A DNA stretch of 64,000 nt from Saccharothrix sp. NRRL B-16348 (GTDB lineage Bacteria; Actinomycetota; Actinomycetes; Mycobacteriales; Pseudonocardiaceae): NCBI RefSeq assembly GCF_001280085.1, contig NZ_LGED01000232.1, forward strand, positions 1 to 64,000. The letters are read 5' to 3'. This document shows, piece after piece, positions 1 through 9,300 of the stretch. The translations under genes and the position numbers were made by a program. The number at the start of each line of letters is the position of its first letter. The stretch's first letter is position 1. The notes under the pieces were generated by a model, which saw nothing but the letters and a program-made list of their open reading frames with translations, had not been told where the DNA came from and searched no databases.

Positions 1-73
1 CCGCCAGGCCTGCCGGCTTCGACCAGCCTAAAGCACCCGAACCCATGTCAAATCGGGCCTAGGTGGGGAGGTT

Positions 74-175
74 GCGGGTCCGTTGTTCCGCGGTTGGGTC
101 AGGAGGCCTGGGCGGTGGCGGGTCCGTTATGAGGCCGTTGGGTGAGGTTCTGAGTGGGGCGGTGGCGGGTTCGTT
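74..175. repeat. Degenerate direct repeat at the window start
   Basis: The core GCGGGTYCGTT occurs at about 74, 118 and 165, so the spacing is 44 then 47 bases. The last copies overlap the 3' end of the membrane protein gene and encode its low-complexity Pro/Ser/Thr tail. Bases 1-126 hold no gene that I can support. Confidence 0.45.
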
Positions 176-681
176 GTGAGGCTGTTGGGGTAGGACCGTG
201 GTGGCCGGTGGCGGATTCGGCCCTTTGGCTTGAACACCGATAGCGCGGTCGCCAGGAGAAGTACGAGGACTGCGGCGGCCGCGTCGGCGGTGACCTGCCA
301 CCGCGTCCCGGTCAGGTCGTCGGTCAGCGCGGCCGTCGCCGCGGCGTCGGCCAGGTGCCCGATCGGCTTCATGTGGACCAGGAGCACCACGGTCGCCAGG
401 AGGTTGATCAGCAGTTTCGCCACGACCCAGTAGTGGCGGAACAGGCCCCACGGGGTGCTCCAGGACTGGACCAGGCCGGTGATCAGCGAGGCGAAGCTCA
501 ACGGGACGATGACCGCCCAGCCGATCAGCTCCATGACCACGTACGTGGCGCGGGCGAGTTGCGGGTCGGTGGTCGTCATCCCGACCGTGGCGAGCACGAG
601 GAAGCACGCGACGGCGCCGAGCCAGCCCACCGACGACGTGACGTGCGCGGTGAGCGTGAACTTCCGCAGGGTCGGGCTCAT
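127..681 (-). CDS. Four-helix integral membrane protein (DUF2269-like)
   Basis: 184 aa with four hydrophobic helices at about residues 11-35, 47-71, 84-104 and 131-150, then a basic Pro/Ser/Thr-rich cytoplasmic tail. The layout resembles small DUF2269-type membrane proteins of actinomycetes; no catalytic motif is visible. The ATG overlaps the stop of the 45-aa gene upstream (ATGA), so the two are translationally coupled. The tail is encoded by degenerate direct repeats, so its length may vary between strains. Function unknown; the divergent TetR regulator may control it. Confidence 0.7.
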   Translation of the reverse strand: MSPTLRKFTLTAHVTSSVGWLGAVACFLVLATVGMTTTDPQLARATYVVMELIGWAVIVPLSFASLITGLVQSWSTPWGLFRHYWVVAKLLINLLATVVLLVHMKPIGHLADAAATAALTDDLTGTRWQVTADAAAAVLVLLLATALSVFKPKGRIRHRPPRSYPNSLTTNPPPPHSEPHPTAS

Positions 682-815
682 GGTGTGTGGCCGCCGAAGC
701 CGTTGCCCGTCAGGTGCAGGACCACGACGGCGGACGCGAGGGCGATGACGACGATCGCCGAGATCCACACCCAACGTGGTGTGCCTGCGTCGTCCTCGTC
801 GGGCGGCTTGGTCAT
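678..815 (-). CDS. Small single-pass membrane protein, 45 aa
   Basis: A 45-codon gene starting at ATG with a strong GGAGGAAA ribosome-binding site seven bases upstream. It has an acidic N-terminus (PPDEDDAG), one hydrophobic helix at about residues 15-34 and a short glycine-rich end. Its stop overlaps the next start as ATGA. It is probably a partner subunit of the four-helix protein. Small size and lack of known motifs prevent a functional call, but the RBS and coupling make it a likely real gene. Confidence 0.65.
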   Translation of the reverse strand: MTKPPDEDDAGTPRWVWISAIVVIALASAVVVLHLTGNGFGGHTP

Positions 816-864
816 GGGTTTCCTCCCGGGGCGTTTGCGAGACACTATGTCCGGTAAACGACAA

Positions 865-876
865 CCTGTCTACAGG
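865..876. promoter_or_regulatory. Candidate TetR operator palindrome
   Basis: CCTGT-CT-ACAGG is a perfect 12-base inverted repeat in the 77-base gap between the divergent small membrane gene (start 815) and the TetR gene (start 893). Position and symmetry fit an autoregulatory TetR site controlling both directions. Confidence 0.5.
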
Positions 877-892
877 GCGGTATGCTCCCGGT

Positions 893-1471
893 GTGCCGAG
901 GCTGTGGAACGAGACGATCGACGCACACCGACGCGAGGTGCACGGCGCGATCCTGGACGCCACGGCGGCGCTGGTGGCCGAGCACGGGCTGCTGGGCGTG
1001 ACCATGTCCCGGATCGCCGAGAAGGCGGGCATCGGTCGCGCGACGCTCTACAAGTACTTCTCGGACGTGAAAGCGATCCTGGGCGCCTGGCACGAGCGGC
1101 AGGTTGCCGTTCACCTCCGCAGGCTCGCCGACGCGCGGGACGGTGTGCGGGACGCGGACCAGCGGTTGGAGGCGGTGCTGGCGGCGTTCGCCGGCATCTG
1201 CCACGAGGCGCGCCCGCACGACGACCCTGAACTGGTGTCGTTCATGCACCAGGACGACCAGGTCCTGCGGGCGCAGCGGCACCTGCACGAGCTGGTCGCG
1301 GAGCTGGTGGCCGAGGGCGCGCGTGCGGGCCGGATCCGGGACGACGTGTCGCCGGACGAGTTGGCCGACTACTGCCTGCACGCCCTGACCGCCGCGAGCC
1401 GCCTGTCGTCAGAGAGCGCGGTCCGCAGGCTCGTGGCGGTCACGTTGGCGGGTCTGCGGCCTGCTTCCTAG
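893..1471 (+). CDS. TetR/AcrR-family transcriptional regulator
   Basis: 192 aa from GTG 893. The N-terminal TetR helix-turn-helix spans about residues 36-58, with the diagnostic AGIGRATLYKYF recognition helix. The C-terminal helical part is a ligand-binding/dimerisation domain of ordinary length. An upstream in-frame ATG exists at 776, but it would overlap the divergent gene and its translation is not TetR-like, so the GTG is preferred. The gene faces the two membrane-protein genes across a 77-base gap with a palindrome and probably represses them and itself. Ligand unknown. Its 3' end overlaps the convergent acetyltransferase remnant. Confidence 0.85.
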   Translation: MPRLWNETIDAHRREVHGAILDATAALVAEHGLLGVTMSRIAEKAGIGRATLYKYFSDVKAILGAWHERQVAVHLRRLADARDGVRDADQRLEAVLAAFAGICHEARPHDDPELVSFMHQDDQVLRAQRHLHELVAELVAEGARAGRIRDDVSPDELADYCLHALTAASRLSSESAVRRLVAVTLAGLRPAS

Positions 1472-2301
1472 CGGGAAGTCGTACCCGGTGAAGTCGGTGA
1501 CGGGGACGTAGCCGATGCGCTGGTAGAGGGCGTTGCTGGTGGGGTTGGCGGGATCGGCGAACAGCACGACGTCCGTCGCGCCCGCGGTCAGCGCGGCCCG
1601 GCTCACCTCGACCGAGACAGCGCCCGCGTAGCCACGTCCGCGCAGGTGGGCCGGGGTGTAGACGGGATCGACCCGGACCATGCCGGCGACCATCGACGTC
1701 CAGCCCGCCATGGCGGCGGGAGTGCCGTCCGGTGTCTCCCAGAACGTGTAGTGCTTGTCGGCGAAGCGCGAGGCGGCCCACGCGTCGGCGTCCATGGACG
1801 GCGCCTCTCCGACGGAGGCGGCGAACTCGCCGCACCAGCGGACGACCTGGTCGCGGTCCTGGGTGTCGGCGACCCGACCCCGGCCCGCCGGGACCGGCTC
1901 CGGCGGGGTGAGCGTGCCGAGGCGGTACAGGCGGACCCGCACGTCGGGCACCGCCGCGGCGCCCGTGTGGCGCTGCCACGCCTCGGCGAAAGCGGCGGCG
2001 CCGCCGTGACGCCGGAGAGGGCGAGGCCGCGGTCGGCCAGGTGGGCGGCGAGCCTGTCGGCCTGCTCGGAGGAGAGGACGCTGACGCTCAGCCGGCCGGT
2101 CGGGCGGCGGTAGCAGAACGCGTGGACCTCGCCGCCTCGCTCCAGCCGGCCGAACACCGTGCCGTCGGCCCCGCCCGTCCGCAGCTTCCCGGTCACCGTC
2201 AACGGCATGGTGTGCAGGGCGGGGCGCGAGCGCAGGAGGTCACCGGCCCGGGCGAGGAAGTCGTCGACGTCTTCGGTGAGGTGCCAGCCGTCCGAGCGCA
2301 T
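1409..2301 (-). pseudogene. GNAT N-acetyltransferase with a one-base frameshift
   Basis: The first about 100 residues (from ATG 2301) read in one frame and the GNAT core (about 180 residues, ending FTGYDF near the C-terminus) continues in another. The coding signal switches frame near 1985-2010 in a GC-rich stretch, and restoring one base would give a continuous protein of about 296 aa. The core carries the acetyl-CoA pyrophosphate loop as LRGRGYAG and the C-terminal SNALYQRIGY typical of GNAT enzymes. It is either a true pseudogene or a sequencing error. The 3' end overlaps the tetR 3' end by about 60 bases tail to tail. Confidence 0.7.
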
Positions 2302-2324
2302 GGTTCATGATCCCTGACGCGCCG

Positions 2325-3434
2325 TCAGAACAACGTCGAGCCCTGGCACGGCGAAGTCGTCTTCGGGATGTGCTCGTCCTTGTTGGCGACGCCCTTGAGG
2401 TGCTTGTCGAACTCGACCGCCCAGTGGTCGTTGATGAACTCGGTGATCGTCCGGTTCAGCTCCTCGCACAGCCGCGGCCGGTTGTCCGGGATGCCGACGC
2501 CGTAGCTCTCCTGGCCGATCCCGATGGTGCTGACGTCCTGCCACGGCGCCTGCGCGTCCTGCTTCCGGTCCTCGGCGAACGCCTGGAGGATCGACACGTC
2601 GGTCGACACCGCGAGCCCGCTGTCGCGGTTCTCCAGGAACTGCCGCATGCACGCCACCAGCGACCGCTCCGCGGCGGGCTGCCACCCCAGCTCGGTGAGC
2701 CGGGCGTTGCCGGTGGTGCCGCTCGCCGTGCAGACCTCGCCGGGCGCGATCTCCTCCAGGTTGGCGACCTTCTGCCAGGTGAAGAAGCCCTGCTGGTCGT
2801 AGTAGTAGGGACCGGCGAAGTCGATGGCGTTCTCGCGGTCAGGCGTGATGGAGAAGTTGGCGACCACCAGGTGGACGGGCCCGCCGGGGAAGTCGTCGGT
2901 CAACGCGAGGATCCGGTCCTCGCGCGAGGTCAGCTCGACGTACTCGACCCGTTCGACCCGGTACCGCTTCGCGATGAACTCCACGAGGGCGACGTCGAAC
3001 CCCTCGCGGCTGCCGTCGGTCCGCACGCTGTTCCAGCCGGGGTAGCTCTCCTTCAGCACGCCGACCCGCAGCACGCCGGCCAGGTAGTCGTGCGGGTCCT
3101 CCTCGCGGCTGAACCAGTACACGAGGCTCACCACCAGGAGCGCGGCGGAGGTGAACGCCAGCGCGATCTTCAGCCGCCGCTTCCGGGTCCGGACCTCGGG
3201 ACCGGGCCCGGCGTCGCGGGCGCCGTAGGTCATCATCAGCGGCACCAGCACCGCCGCGACGTTGATCGGGATGACCACGATCGCCGCCACGTCGCCGCCC
3301 CACTGGGGGTTCGCCAGCAGCCACACGGTCAGCGACATCGTCGCCAGGGTGATGGGCAGGATCCAGTACAGCTGGTTCCGGAGCGAGAACGGGGCTAAGT
3401 GGGCCGTCGGTCGGGCATCGTTGTCTTCACTCAT
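2325..3434 (-). CDS. Membrane-anchored periplasmic-type solute-binding protein (SBP_bac_3)
   Basis: 369 aa. Three hydrophobic helices at about residues 24-45, 49-70 and 88-108 precede an extracytoplasmic amino-acid-binding-type domain from about 115 to 350 (LRVGVLKESYPGW, IDFAGPYYYDQQGFF), as in glutamate/glutamine ABC-transporter binding proteins (GlnH/GluB). Four cysteines lie in the outer domain. No transporter permease or ATPase is adjacent, so it looks like a stand-alone sensor or receptor rather than a transport subunit. It is divergent from the DrrAB-like operon. Anchoring by three N-terminal helices instead of a lipobox is uncommon. Confidence 0.75.
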   Translation of the reverse strand: MSEDNDARPTAHLAPFSLRNQLYWILPITLATMSLTVWLLANPQWGGDVAAIVVIPINVAAVLVPLMMTYGARDAGPGPEVRTRKRRLKIALAFTSAALLVVSLVYWFSREEDPHDYLAGVLRVGVLKESYPGWNSVRTDGSREGFDVALVEFIAKRYRVERVEYVELTSREDRILALTDDFPGGPVHLVVANFSITPDRENAIDFAGPYYYDQQGFFTWQKVANLEEIAPGEVCTASGTTGNARLTELGWQPAAERSLVACMRQFLENRDSGLAVSTDVSILQAFAEDRKQDAQAPWQDVSTIGIGQESYGVGIPDNRPRLCEELNRTITEFINDHWAVEFDKHLKGVANKDEHIPKTTSPCQGSTLF

Positions 3435-3527
3435 CCCAGAGCACCCCTCGGGTTCATCGCCGTGTCACCCTCACGCTCATCTCATGTTGCCAAATCGCCG
3501 CGCGGGGTGAGGGCGTTCCCGGGATAG

Positions 3528-3539
3528 CGCCACGTGGCG
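3528..3539. promoter_or_regulatory. 12-base perfect palindrome between divergent genes
   Basis: CGCCACGTGGCG lies between the solute-binding-protein gene and the ABC operon, directly before the direct-repeat array at 3551. It may be a dimeric repressor site, but in 70+% GC DNA a palindrome of this size can arise by chance. Confidence 0.3.
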
Positions 3540-3550
3540 GGCGTTCTCCG

Positions 3551-3591
3551 GTGTCAGCAGTGGTGTCAGGGTCGTGTCAGGGGTGTGACAG
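3551..3591 (+). promoter_or_regulatory. Four direct heptamers, 11-12-base spacing: SARP/OmpR-type binding array
   Basis: GTGTCAG occurs at 3551, 3563 and 3574, followed by GTGACAG at 3585: steps of 12, 11 and 11 bases on one strand. Tandem heptamers at one helical turn are the known binding mode of SARP and PhoB/OmpR winged-helix regulators. The array ends 24 bases before the ABC ATPase start, and a SARP-type regulator gene lies about 3 kb downstream (6303-9440), making it the obvious candidate protein. Confidence 0.55.
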
Positions 3592-3614
3592 GCCGGCTGC
3601 CGATAGCCCTCCCC

Positions 3615-4544
3615 ATGAGTTCAGCGATCGAAGTTTCCGGACTGCGGAAGGCATACGGGGACAAGACCGTCCTGGACGGCATCGACTTCGATGTCCGCGC
3701 CGGCACGATCTTCTCCCTGCTCGGCCCGAACGGGGCGGGCAAGACGACCACGGTGAACGTGCTGACCACGTTGATGAAGGCCGACGGCGGGACGGCGCGG
3801 GTGGCCGGCCACGACATCGCGACCGAGGCCAGGGCGGTGCGCGCGACGATCGGCGTCACCGGCCAGTTCGCGGCGGTGGACGAGCTGCTCACCGGGCACG
3901 AGAACCTCCAGCTGATGGTGGACCTCAAGCGCCGGGGTGACGGCAAGCGGGTCGTCGCGGACCTGCTCGAGCGGTTCGACCTGGTGGAGTCGGCGCGCCG
4001 GCCCGTGTCGACCTACTCCGGCGGCATGCGCCGGAAGCTGGACCTGGCGATGACGCTCGTCGGCGACCCCCGGATCATCTTCCTGGACGAGCCGACGACC
4101 GGCCTGGACCCGCGCAGCCGCCGCACGATGTGGTCGATCATCCGCGAGCTGGTTGCCGACGGCGTGACGATCTTCCTCACCACCCAGTACCTCGAGGAAG
4201 CCGACCAGCTCGCCGACCGGATCGCGGTGCTCGACCAGGGCCGCCTGGTCGCCCAGGGCACGCCCGACGAGCTCAAGCGCCGGCTGCCCGGCACGCACGT
4301 CCGGCTCCGGTTCACCACCGCGGCCCAGCTCGACGCGGGCGCCCGGCTCTTCACCGACGCCACGCGGGACGACGAGGCACTGGCCCTGCGGGTGCCGAGC
4401 GACGCCGGGACCGCCTCGCTGCGGGCGTTGCTCGACCGGCTCGACGAGTACTCGCTCAGCGCCGAAGAGCTGTCCGTGCACACCCCTGACCTCGACGACG
4501 TTTTCCTCGCCCTGACGGGCCACACCGCGGAGGCCGCCAAGTGA
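3615..4544 (+). CDS. ABC exporter ATP-binding protein, DrrA-like
   Basis: 309 aa from ATG 3615. It has Walker A GPNGAGKTT (residues 37-45), signature YSGGMRRKLDLA, Walker B IIFLDEPTTGLD and an H-loop region, plus the C-terminal extension typical of the DrrA/daunorubicin-resistance family. It powers export of a small hydrophobic compound with the permease encoded next. Its TGA overlaps the permease GTG (GTGA). The ribosome-binding site is weak; a start farther upstream at 3534 is possible but would run through the repeat array. Substrate cannot be told from sequence: antibiotic or lipid are the usual choices. Confidence 0.9.
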   Translation: MSSAIEVSGLRKAYGDKTVLDGIDFDVRAGTIFSLLGPNGAGKTTTVNVLTTLMKADGGTARVAGHDIATEARAVRATIGVTGQFAAVDELLTGHENLQLMVDLKRRGDGKRVVADLLERFDLVESARRPVSTYSGGMRRKLDLAMTLVGDPRIIFLDEPTTGLDPRSRRTMWSIIRELVADGVTIFLTTQYLEEADQLADRIAVLDQGRLVAQGTPDELKRRLPGTHVRLRFTTAAQLDAGARLFTDATRDDEALALRVPSDAGTASLRALLDRLDEYSLSAEELSVHTPDLDDVFLALTGHTAEAAK

Positions 4545-5290
4545 GCGCCAAGTCCCCTTCCACCGTCATGTTGCGCCGCAACTTCAAGCACATCGCCCGG
4601 AACCCGACCTCGGTGTTCAACGCGATCCTGATGCCCGTCGTGATGATGTTGATGTTCGTGTACGTGTTCGGGGACGCCTTCGACGTCGGCGTCGACTACA
4701 TCGACTACGCGACGCCGGGGCTGATGCTGCTGGCCGTCTGCTACGGGCTCGGCGCCACCGCGACGTCGGTGAACTCGGACATGACCAAGGGCATCATCAA
4801 CCGGTTCAAGGTCATGGACGTCTCCCGCGGCGCGGTGCTGACCGGTCACGTCGTGGCCAGCGTGCTGACCAACCTGGTCGCCATCGCGGCCCTCGTCGGG
4901 GTGGCGTTCCTGCTCGGGTTCGACCCGTCGGCGAGCTTCCTCGACTGGCTCGGCGTGCTCGGCGTCGTCGTGCTGCTCGGTTTCGCGGCCGGCTGGTTCA
5001 CCGTGGCGCTCGGCCTGGCGGCGAAGTCGCCGGAGACGGCCGGTCTGGCCGCCGTGCCGCTGATCATGCTGCCGTTCTTCAGCAGCGCGATCGTGCCCGC
5101 GGAGATGATGGGGCCGGGCATCCGCCAGTTCGCGCAGTACCAGCCGTTCACGCCGATCATCGAGTCGCTGCGCGGGTTCGTCAACGGCGCGCCCGCCACC
5201 GGCGACGTGATCGCCGCCCTCGCCTGGTGCGCCGGGATCGCCCTGGTCGGGTACCTGTGGGCGTCCTCCACCTTCAAAAAGCGGGCGTGA
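4541..5290 (+). CDS. ABC-2 type permease, DrrB-like
   Basis: 249 aa with six predicted helices and the ABC-2 permease fold. It begins at a GTG overlapping the ATPase stop. The central NRFKVMDVSRGAVLTGH segment and the PAEMMGPGIRQFAQYQPFTPI motif before the last helix are characteristic of the DrrB/NodJ group. It forms the membrane channel of the exporter with the preceding ATPase. The DUF4097 gene follows on the same strand, probably in the same transcript. Confidence 0.9.
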   Translation: MSAKSPSTVMLRRNFKHIARNPTSVFNAILMPVVMMLMFVYVFGDAFDVGVDYIDYATPGLMLLAVCYGLGATATSVNSDMTKGIINRFKVMDVSRGAVLTGHVVASVLTNLVAIAALVGVAFLLGFDPSASFLDWLGVLGVVVLLGFAAGWFTVALGLAAKSPETAGLAAVPLIMLPFFSSAIVPAEMMGPGIRQFAQYQPFTPIIESLRGFVNGAPATGDVIAALAWCAGIALVGYLWASSTFKKRA

Positions 5291-5321
5291 CCGTGCCCCT
5301 GAAAGCGTTGCCCACCACCAA

Positions 5322-5357
5322 ATCGAACACGACCCGGACCACCGGATCGAACACGAC
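5322..5357 (+). repeat. Two direct copies of ATCGAACACGAC in a leader
   Basis: ATCGAACACGAC occurs at 5322 and 5346, a period of 24 bases that also includes the preceding ACCACC. The repeat lies in the leader of the DUF4097 gene and may be a duplicated protein site or a simple slippage product. Confidence 0.4.
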
Positions 5358-5373
5358 ACCAGAGGAGACCGCC

Positions 5374-6210
5374 ATGCCCGCATTCGCCACCCCCGGACCC
5401 ATCACCGCCACCGTCGCCGTCGCCGGCGCCAGGGTGCGGGTCACCGCGAGCGACCGGACCGACACCGTGGTGCTGGTCGAACCCGTCGACCAGGCGCGCA
5501 AGTCGGACGTCGAGGTCGCCGCCAAGACCAAGGTCGACTTCGCCGGAGGCCGGCTGTCGGTCAAGACGACCGTGTCCGGGGACAAGCGCGGTTCGGTCGA
5601 CATCACGATCGGCCTGCCCGCCGGCTCCGGCCTGGTCACGTACCTGGCGCACTCGACCGTCCACGCCGACGGCTCGTTGGGCGAGTGCGAGCTGCACACG
5701 GCGTCGAGCCGGGTCGAGCTGGACCGGGTCGGCGCGCTGAGGGCGAACATCTCGGCCGGCGAGGTCGCGATCGGCCACGTCGCCGGGCGCGTCGACATCG
5801 AGGGCAGCGTGGTCGCGGCGCGGATCAAGGAGGTCGAGGGCGCCGTCAGACTCTCGAGTTCGGGCGGCCAGACGTGGATCGGCCACGCCTCGGCCGACCT
5901 CGACCTCAGCAGCGGCGGCGGCGGTTTCGCCGTCGACCGGGCCGACGGCAGCGTCACCGCCAAGACCGGCGGCGGCGACATCCGGATCGGCCGGTTGACC
6001 CGCGGTCAGGCGGAGCTGTCGAACCGCTCGGGCGTCATCGAGGTCGGCATCGGCGAGGGCACCGCCGCCTTGGTGGACGCCGACAGCAAGCGCGGCTCGG
6101 TGCGCAGCTCCGTTGCGGCGCAAGAGGATCTGGCCGCGTTCGACGAGAAGGTCACCGTCCGCGCCCGCACGCGGCACGGCGACATCATCGTCCGGCGTGC
6201 GGCGAGCTGA
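5374..6210 (+). CDS. DUF4097 beta-strand-repeat protein
   Basis: 278 aa of short repeating beta-strands with regular Gly/Ser turns (SSSGGQTWIGHASADLDLS, TGGGDIRIG), the right-handed adhesin-like fold of the DUF4097 family. No signal peptide, so it is probably cytoplasmic. The ATG at 5374 has an AGAGGAGA site and the usual family start MPAFATP. An in-frame GTG at 5287 overlaps the permease stop and is a weaker alternative. Location behind a DrrAB pair is common in actinomycetes, but the role is not known. Confidence 0.8.
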   Translation: MPAFATPGPITATVAVAGARVRVTASDRTDTVVLVEPVDQARKSDVEVAAKTKVDFAGGRLSVKTTVSGDKRGSVDITIGLPAGSGLVTYLAHSTVHADGSLGECELHTASSRVELDRVGALRANISAGEVAIGHVAGRVDIEGSVVAARIKEVEGAVRLSSSGGQTWIGHASADLDLSSGGGGFAVDRADGSVTAKTGGGDIRIGRLTRGQAELSNRSGVIEVGIGEGTAALVDADSKRGSVRSSVAAQEDLAAFDEKVTVRARTRHGDIIVRRAAS

Positions 6211-6218
6211 CCCCCCGA

Positions 6219-6259
6219 CGCGACCGCCGCCGCGCCTGCCCGGTGCGGCGGCGGTCGCG
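6219..6259. terminator. Bidirectional terminator hairpin, 15-bp stem
   Basis: CGCGACCGCCGCCGC at 6219-6233 pairs perfectly with 6245-6259 across an 11-base loop. It lies between the convergent DUF4097 gene and the SARP gene. No U-tract, as is normal in actinomycetes. Confidence 0.7.
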
Positions 6260-6304
6260 CTCGTCGGTCAGCCGGTCGGCGTCGCCCTCGTCGGTCAGCC
6301 GGTC
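6260..6304. repeat. 18-base direct repeat, period 27
   Basis: CTCGTCGGTCAGCCGGTC occurs at 6260-6277 and 6287-6304. The second copy includes the stop codon of the SARP gene. Likely a local duplication. Confidence 0.45.
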
Positions 6305-9300
6305 AGGCGTCGAGCGTGACCGCCACCAGCCGGGACCAGTCCGATCCGGCGCCCTCCCGAGCCTCCTCGGCGAACCGCGCGTCGCCGAGGAGGCTCCGCG
6401 CGGTCTGCTCGATCCGGGCCACGTCCGGGTGGGAGCGGTCCTGGAGGCCGCGCACGGCGGCGCTCGCGGCGAGCAGCCGCACGGCCTGCTCGGGCCGGCC
6501 CTGGCGCAGTGCCAGGTCCGCGACGCCGACGAGCACCATCGCGATCACGGCCGGGTGGCCCGCCTCGGACACCGCACGGAAGGCCGCCGCGCGGTGGGCA
6601 CGGGCCTCGCCCAGGTCGTCGGCGAGGTAGCCGAGCAGGTCGTGGCTCAGCACGCGGAAGTGAGCCAGTTCCGCGTTGTCGCCCAACAGGGTCGTCGCGA
6701 CGCCGAGCTGCCGGCGTGCCTCCTCCGCGTCGCCCGTCCACCGCGCGAGTTCCGCCTTCGCGACCGCCAGCTCGGCCAGCGCGTCCGGCCAGGTGACCCG
6801 TGCCGCGGACCGCCCGGCCTCGGCCATGGCCGCCTCGCTGGAGTCCTTGTCGCCCATCAGCCAGTGCAGCTGCGCCTGCCGCGACCGCATCCGGATGACG
6901 TCCTCGGTCGCGCCGATCTCCGAGACGGCCTCGATCGCCTGCTCGTAGTACTCGCACGCACGGGCGAACTCGCCGCGCACGGCGATCCGGTCCGCCAGCG
7001 AGGTCAGGGCGAACGAGATCCCGAACCGCTCGCCCAGGGCCCGGAACTCGGCGAGCGCCGCCTCCAGGTACGCGTCCGCCTCGTGCCCGCCGTGGCCGAG
7101 GATGATCCGCATCTTGCCGAGGTGCAGCCGGGCCAGCGCGCGCACCCACGGATCCTCGTTGTCCAGCAACGGTTCCCACGCGGGCAGGAACGCGTCCGGC
7201 GCCCGCAGCATGCGTTCCAGCGGGACGACCAGCGCCAGCAGCGGGTTGGTCCGCTCGACGCGCAGGCTGAGCTCGTACGCCCGGTGGATCCACTCCGCCG
7301 CCTGGTGCTCGTCGCCCAGCCCGGAGTTCACGAACATCGTCATCAGGCTGTAGACCATGGCCCGGATACCGTCGGGCACGTCGCCGGGCGTGCGGGTCGC
7401 CGTGACGATCAGCTCCACGCCCTCGGACTTGTGCCCGGCGAGCCACCAGTACCAGCCGGCGCCCGCCGCGAGCCGCATCGCGCCGTGCGCCTCGCCCGCC
7501 GCGACCGCGCCGCGCATCGCGGAACCGATGTTGTCGTGCTCGACCTTCAGCGTGGCGAGCCACGTCAACTGCTCGGCACGGCGGAGCCGGGGTTCGGCGG
7601 TCTCGGCGAGTTCGGTGAAGTAGGCGAGGTGCGCGTGACGCGCGAGGTCCGCTTCCCCCGCCTCCGCGAGCCGCTGGGCGGCGTACTCCTTGATCGTGCC
7701 GAGCATCCGGTAGCGCGGTGCGCCGTCGCCGGCGGCGACCAGCAGCGACTTCTCGGCCAACGCGGTCAGCAGCTCCAGCACGTCCTCCGGCTCGACCGCG
7801 TCGTCGGCGCAGACCCGCTCGGCCGCCTCCAGGCTCGCACCGCCCGAGAACACCGAGAGCCTGCGCAGCACGACCCGCTCCGCGTCGGTGAGCAGCTCCC
7901 AGCTCCAGTCGACCATCGCGCGCAGCGTCCGGTGCCGCGGCAACGCGGTGCGGCTGCCGCCGGTCAGCAGGCGGAACCGGTCGTCGAGCCGGTTGGCGAA
8001 CTGGTCCAGGGACATGGTGCGCAGCCTGGCCGCGGCCAGTTCGATCGCCAGCGGCATGCCGTCCAGCGCCCGGCAGACGCGCACCATCGTCGACAACGCG
8101 TCGGCGTCGACCGCGAGGTCCTTGCGCACCGCGCTCGCCCGGTCCCGCAGCAACCGGACGGCCGGTGAGGCCTCGATCGCGTCGGGACCGGCGTCCTCCT
8201 CGGGCAGGGCAAGGGGCTCGACCAGCCACAACGCCTCGCCGGTGATGCCGAGCGGTTCCCTGCTCGTCGCCAGGATCCGCAGCCGGCGGCACTCGCCCAG
8301 CACCCGGTGGGCGAACGCCGCCGCCGACTCGATCACGTGCTCGCAGTTGTCCAGGATCAGCAGCGCCTCCCGGTCGCGGACCGCGGCGATGAGCCGTTCG
8401 GTCGGCTCCGCGTTCGGGGTCTCGCCGAGCAGGGCGTCCCGGAGGCCGAGCCCGGCGAGCGCCGCCTGGGCCACGTCGCCGTCGGCGCCGATGGCCGCGA
8501 GCTCCACCAGCCAGGCGCCGTCCGGCAGGTCGTCCAGCAGCGTGCGCGCGGTCTCCGCGGCCAGCCTGGTCTTCCCCGAGCCGCCCGGCCCGATCAGGGT
8601 GGTGAGCCGCTGCTCGGCGACGAGCCCGCGGACCACGGCGACATCGGCGTCCTTGCCGACGTAGCTGGTCAGCTCGGCGCGCAGGTTGGTCTTCCGGTTC
8701 TCCTCCCGCCTGCTCACCTCGCCGCGCAGCAGCGCGACGTGCAACGCGGACAGCTCCGGCGACGGGTCGACGCCCAGTGCGTCCGCCAGGGCTTCCCGCG
8801 TGCGCTCGTAGACGAGCAGCGCCTCGGTGTCACGACCGGTCGCCACGAGGGCGCGCATCAGTGCGGCGGCGAGCCGTTCCCGCATGGGGTGCGCGGCGGC
8901 CAGGTCGGTCAGCTCCGGGACCAGGTCCGCGCCGTGGCCGAGGTCGACCTCCGCGTCGAACCGGTCCTCGACGGCCGTCAGGCGCAGCCCTTCGAGCCGG
9001 GTCACGGCCGCGTCGAACGCCTCGCTGTCCTGCAACCCGACGTCCTGCATGGCCGCGCCGCGCCACAGGGCGAGGGCCTCGCGCAGCAGCCGCACCTTGC
9101 GCGGTTCGTCTTCGTTGCGCGCCTGCGTGACGAGGCGTTCGAACCGGACGGCGTCGACGGCGTCGGGCGCCACGGTCAGCCGGTAGCCGGTCGGCTGCCC
9201 CTCGATCGACCCGTCCGGCAGTGCTTTCCGCAGCCGGGAAACCAGGCGTTGCAGGGCGTTCGCGGCGTCGGAGGGCGGGTGCTCGCCCCAGATCCAGTCG

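Noticed and set aside
5685..8168. Long + strand frame opposite the SARP gene
   Set aside because: It overlaps the DUF4097 gene and is antisense to BTAD/TPR coding; no family resemblance.
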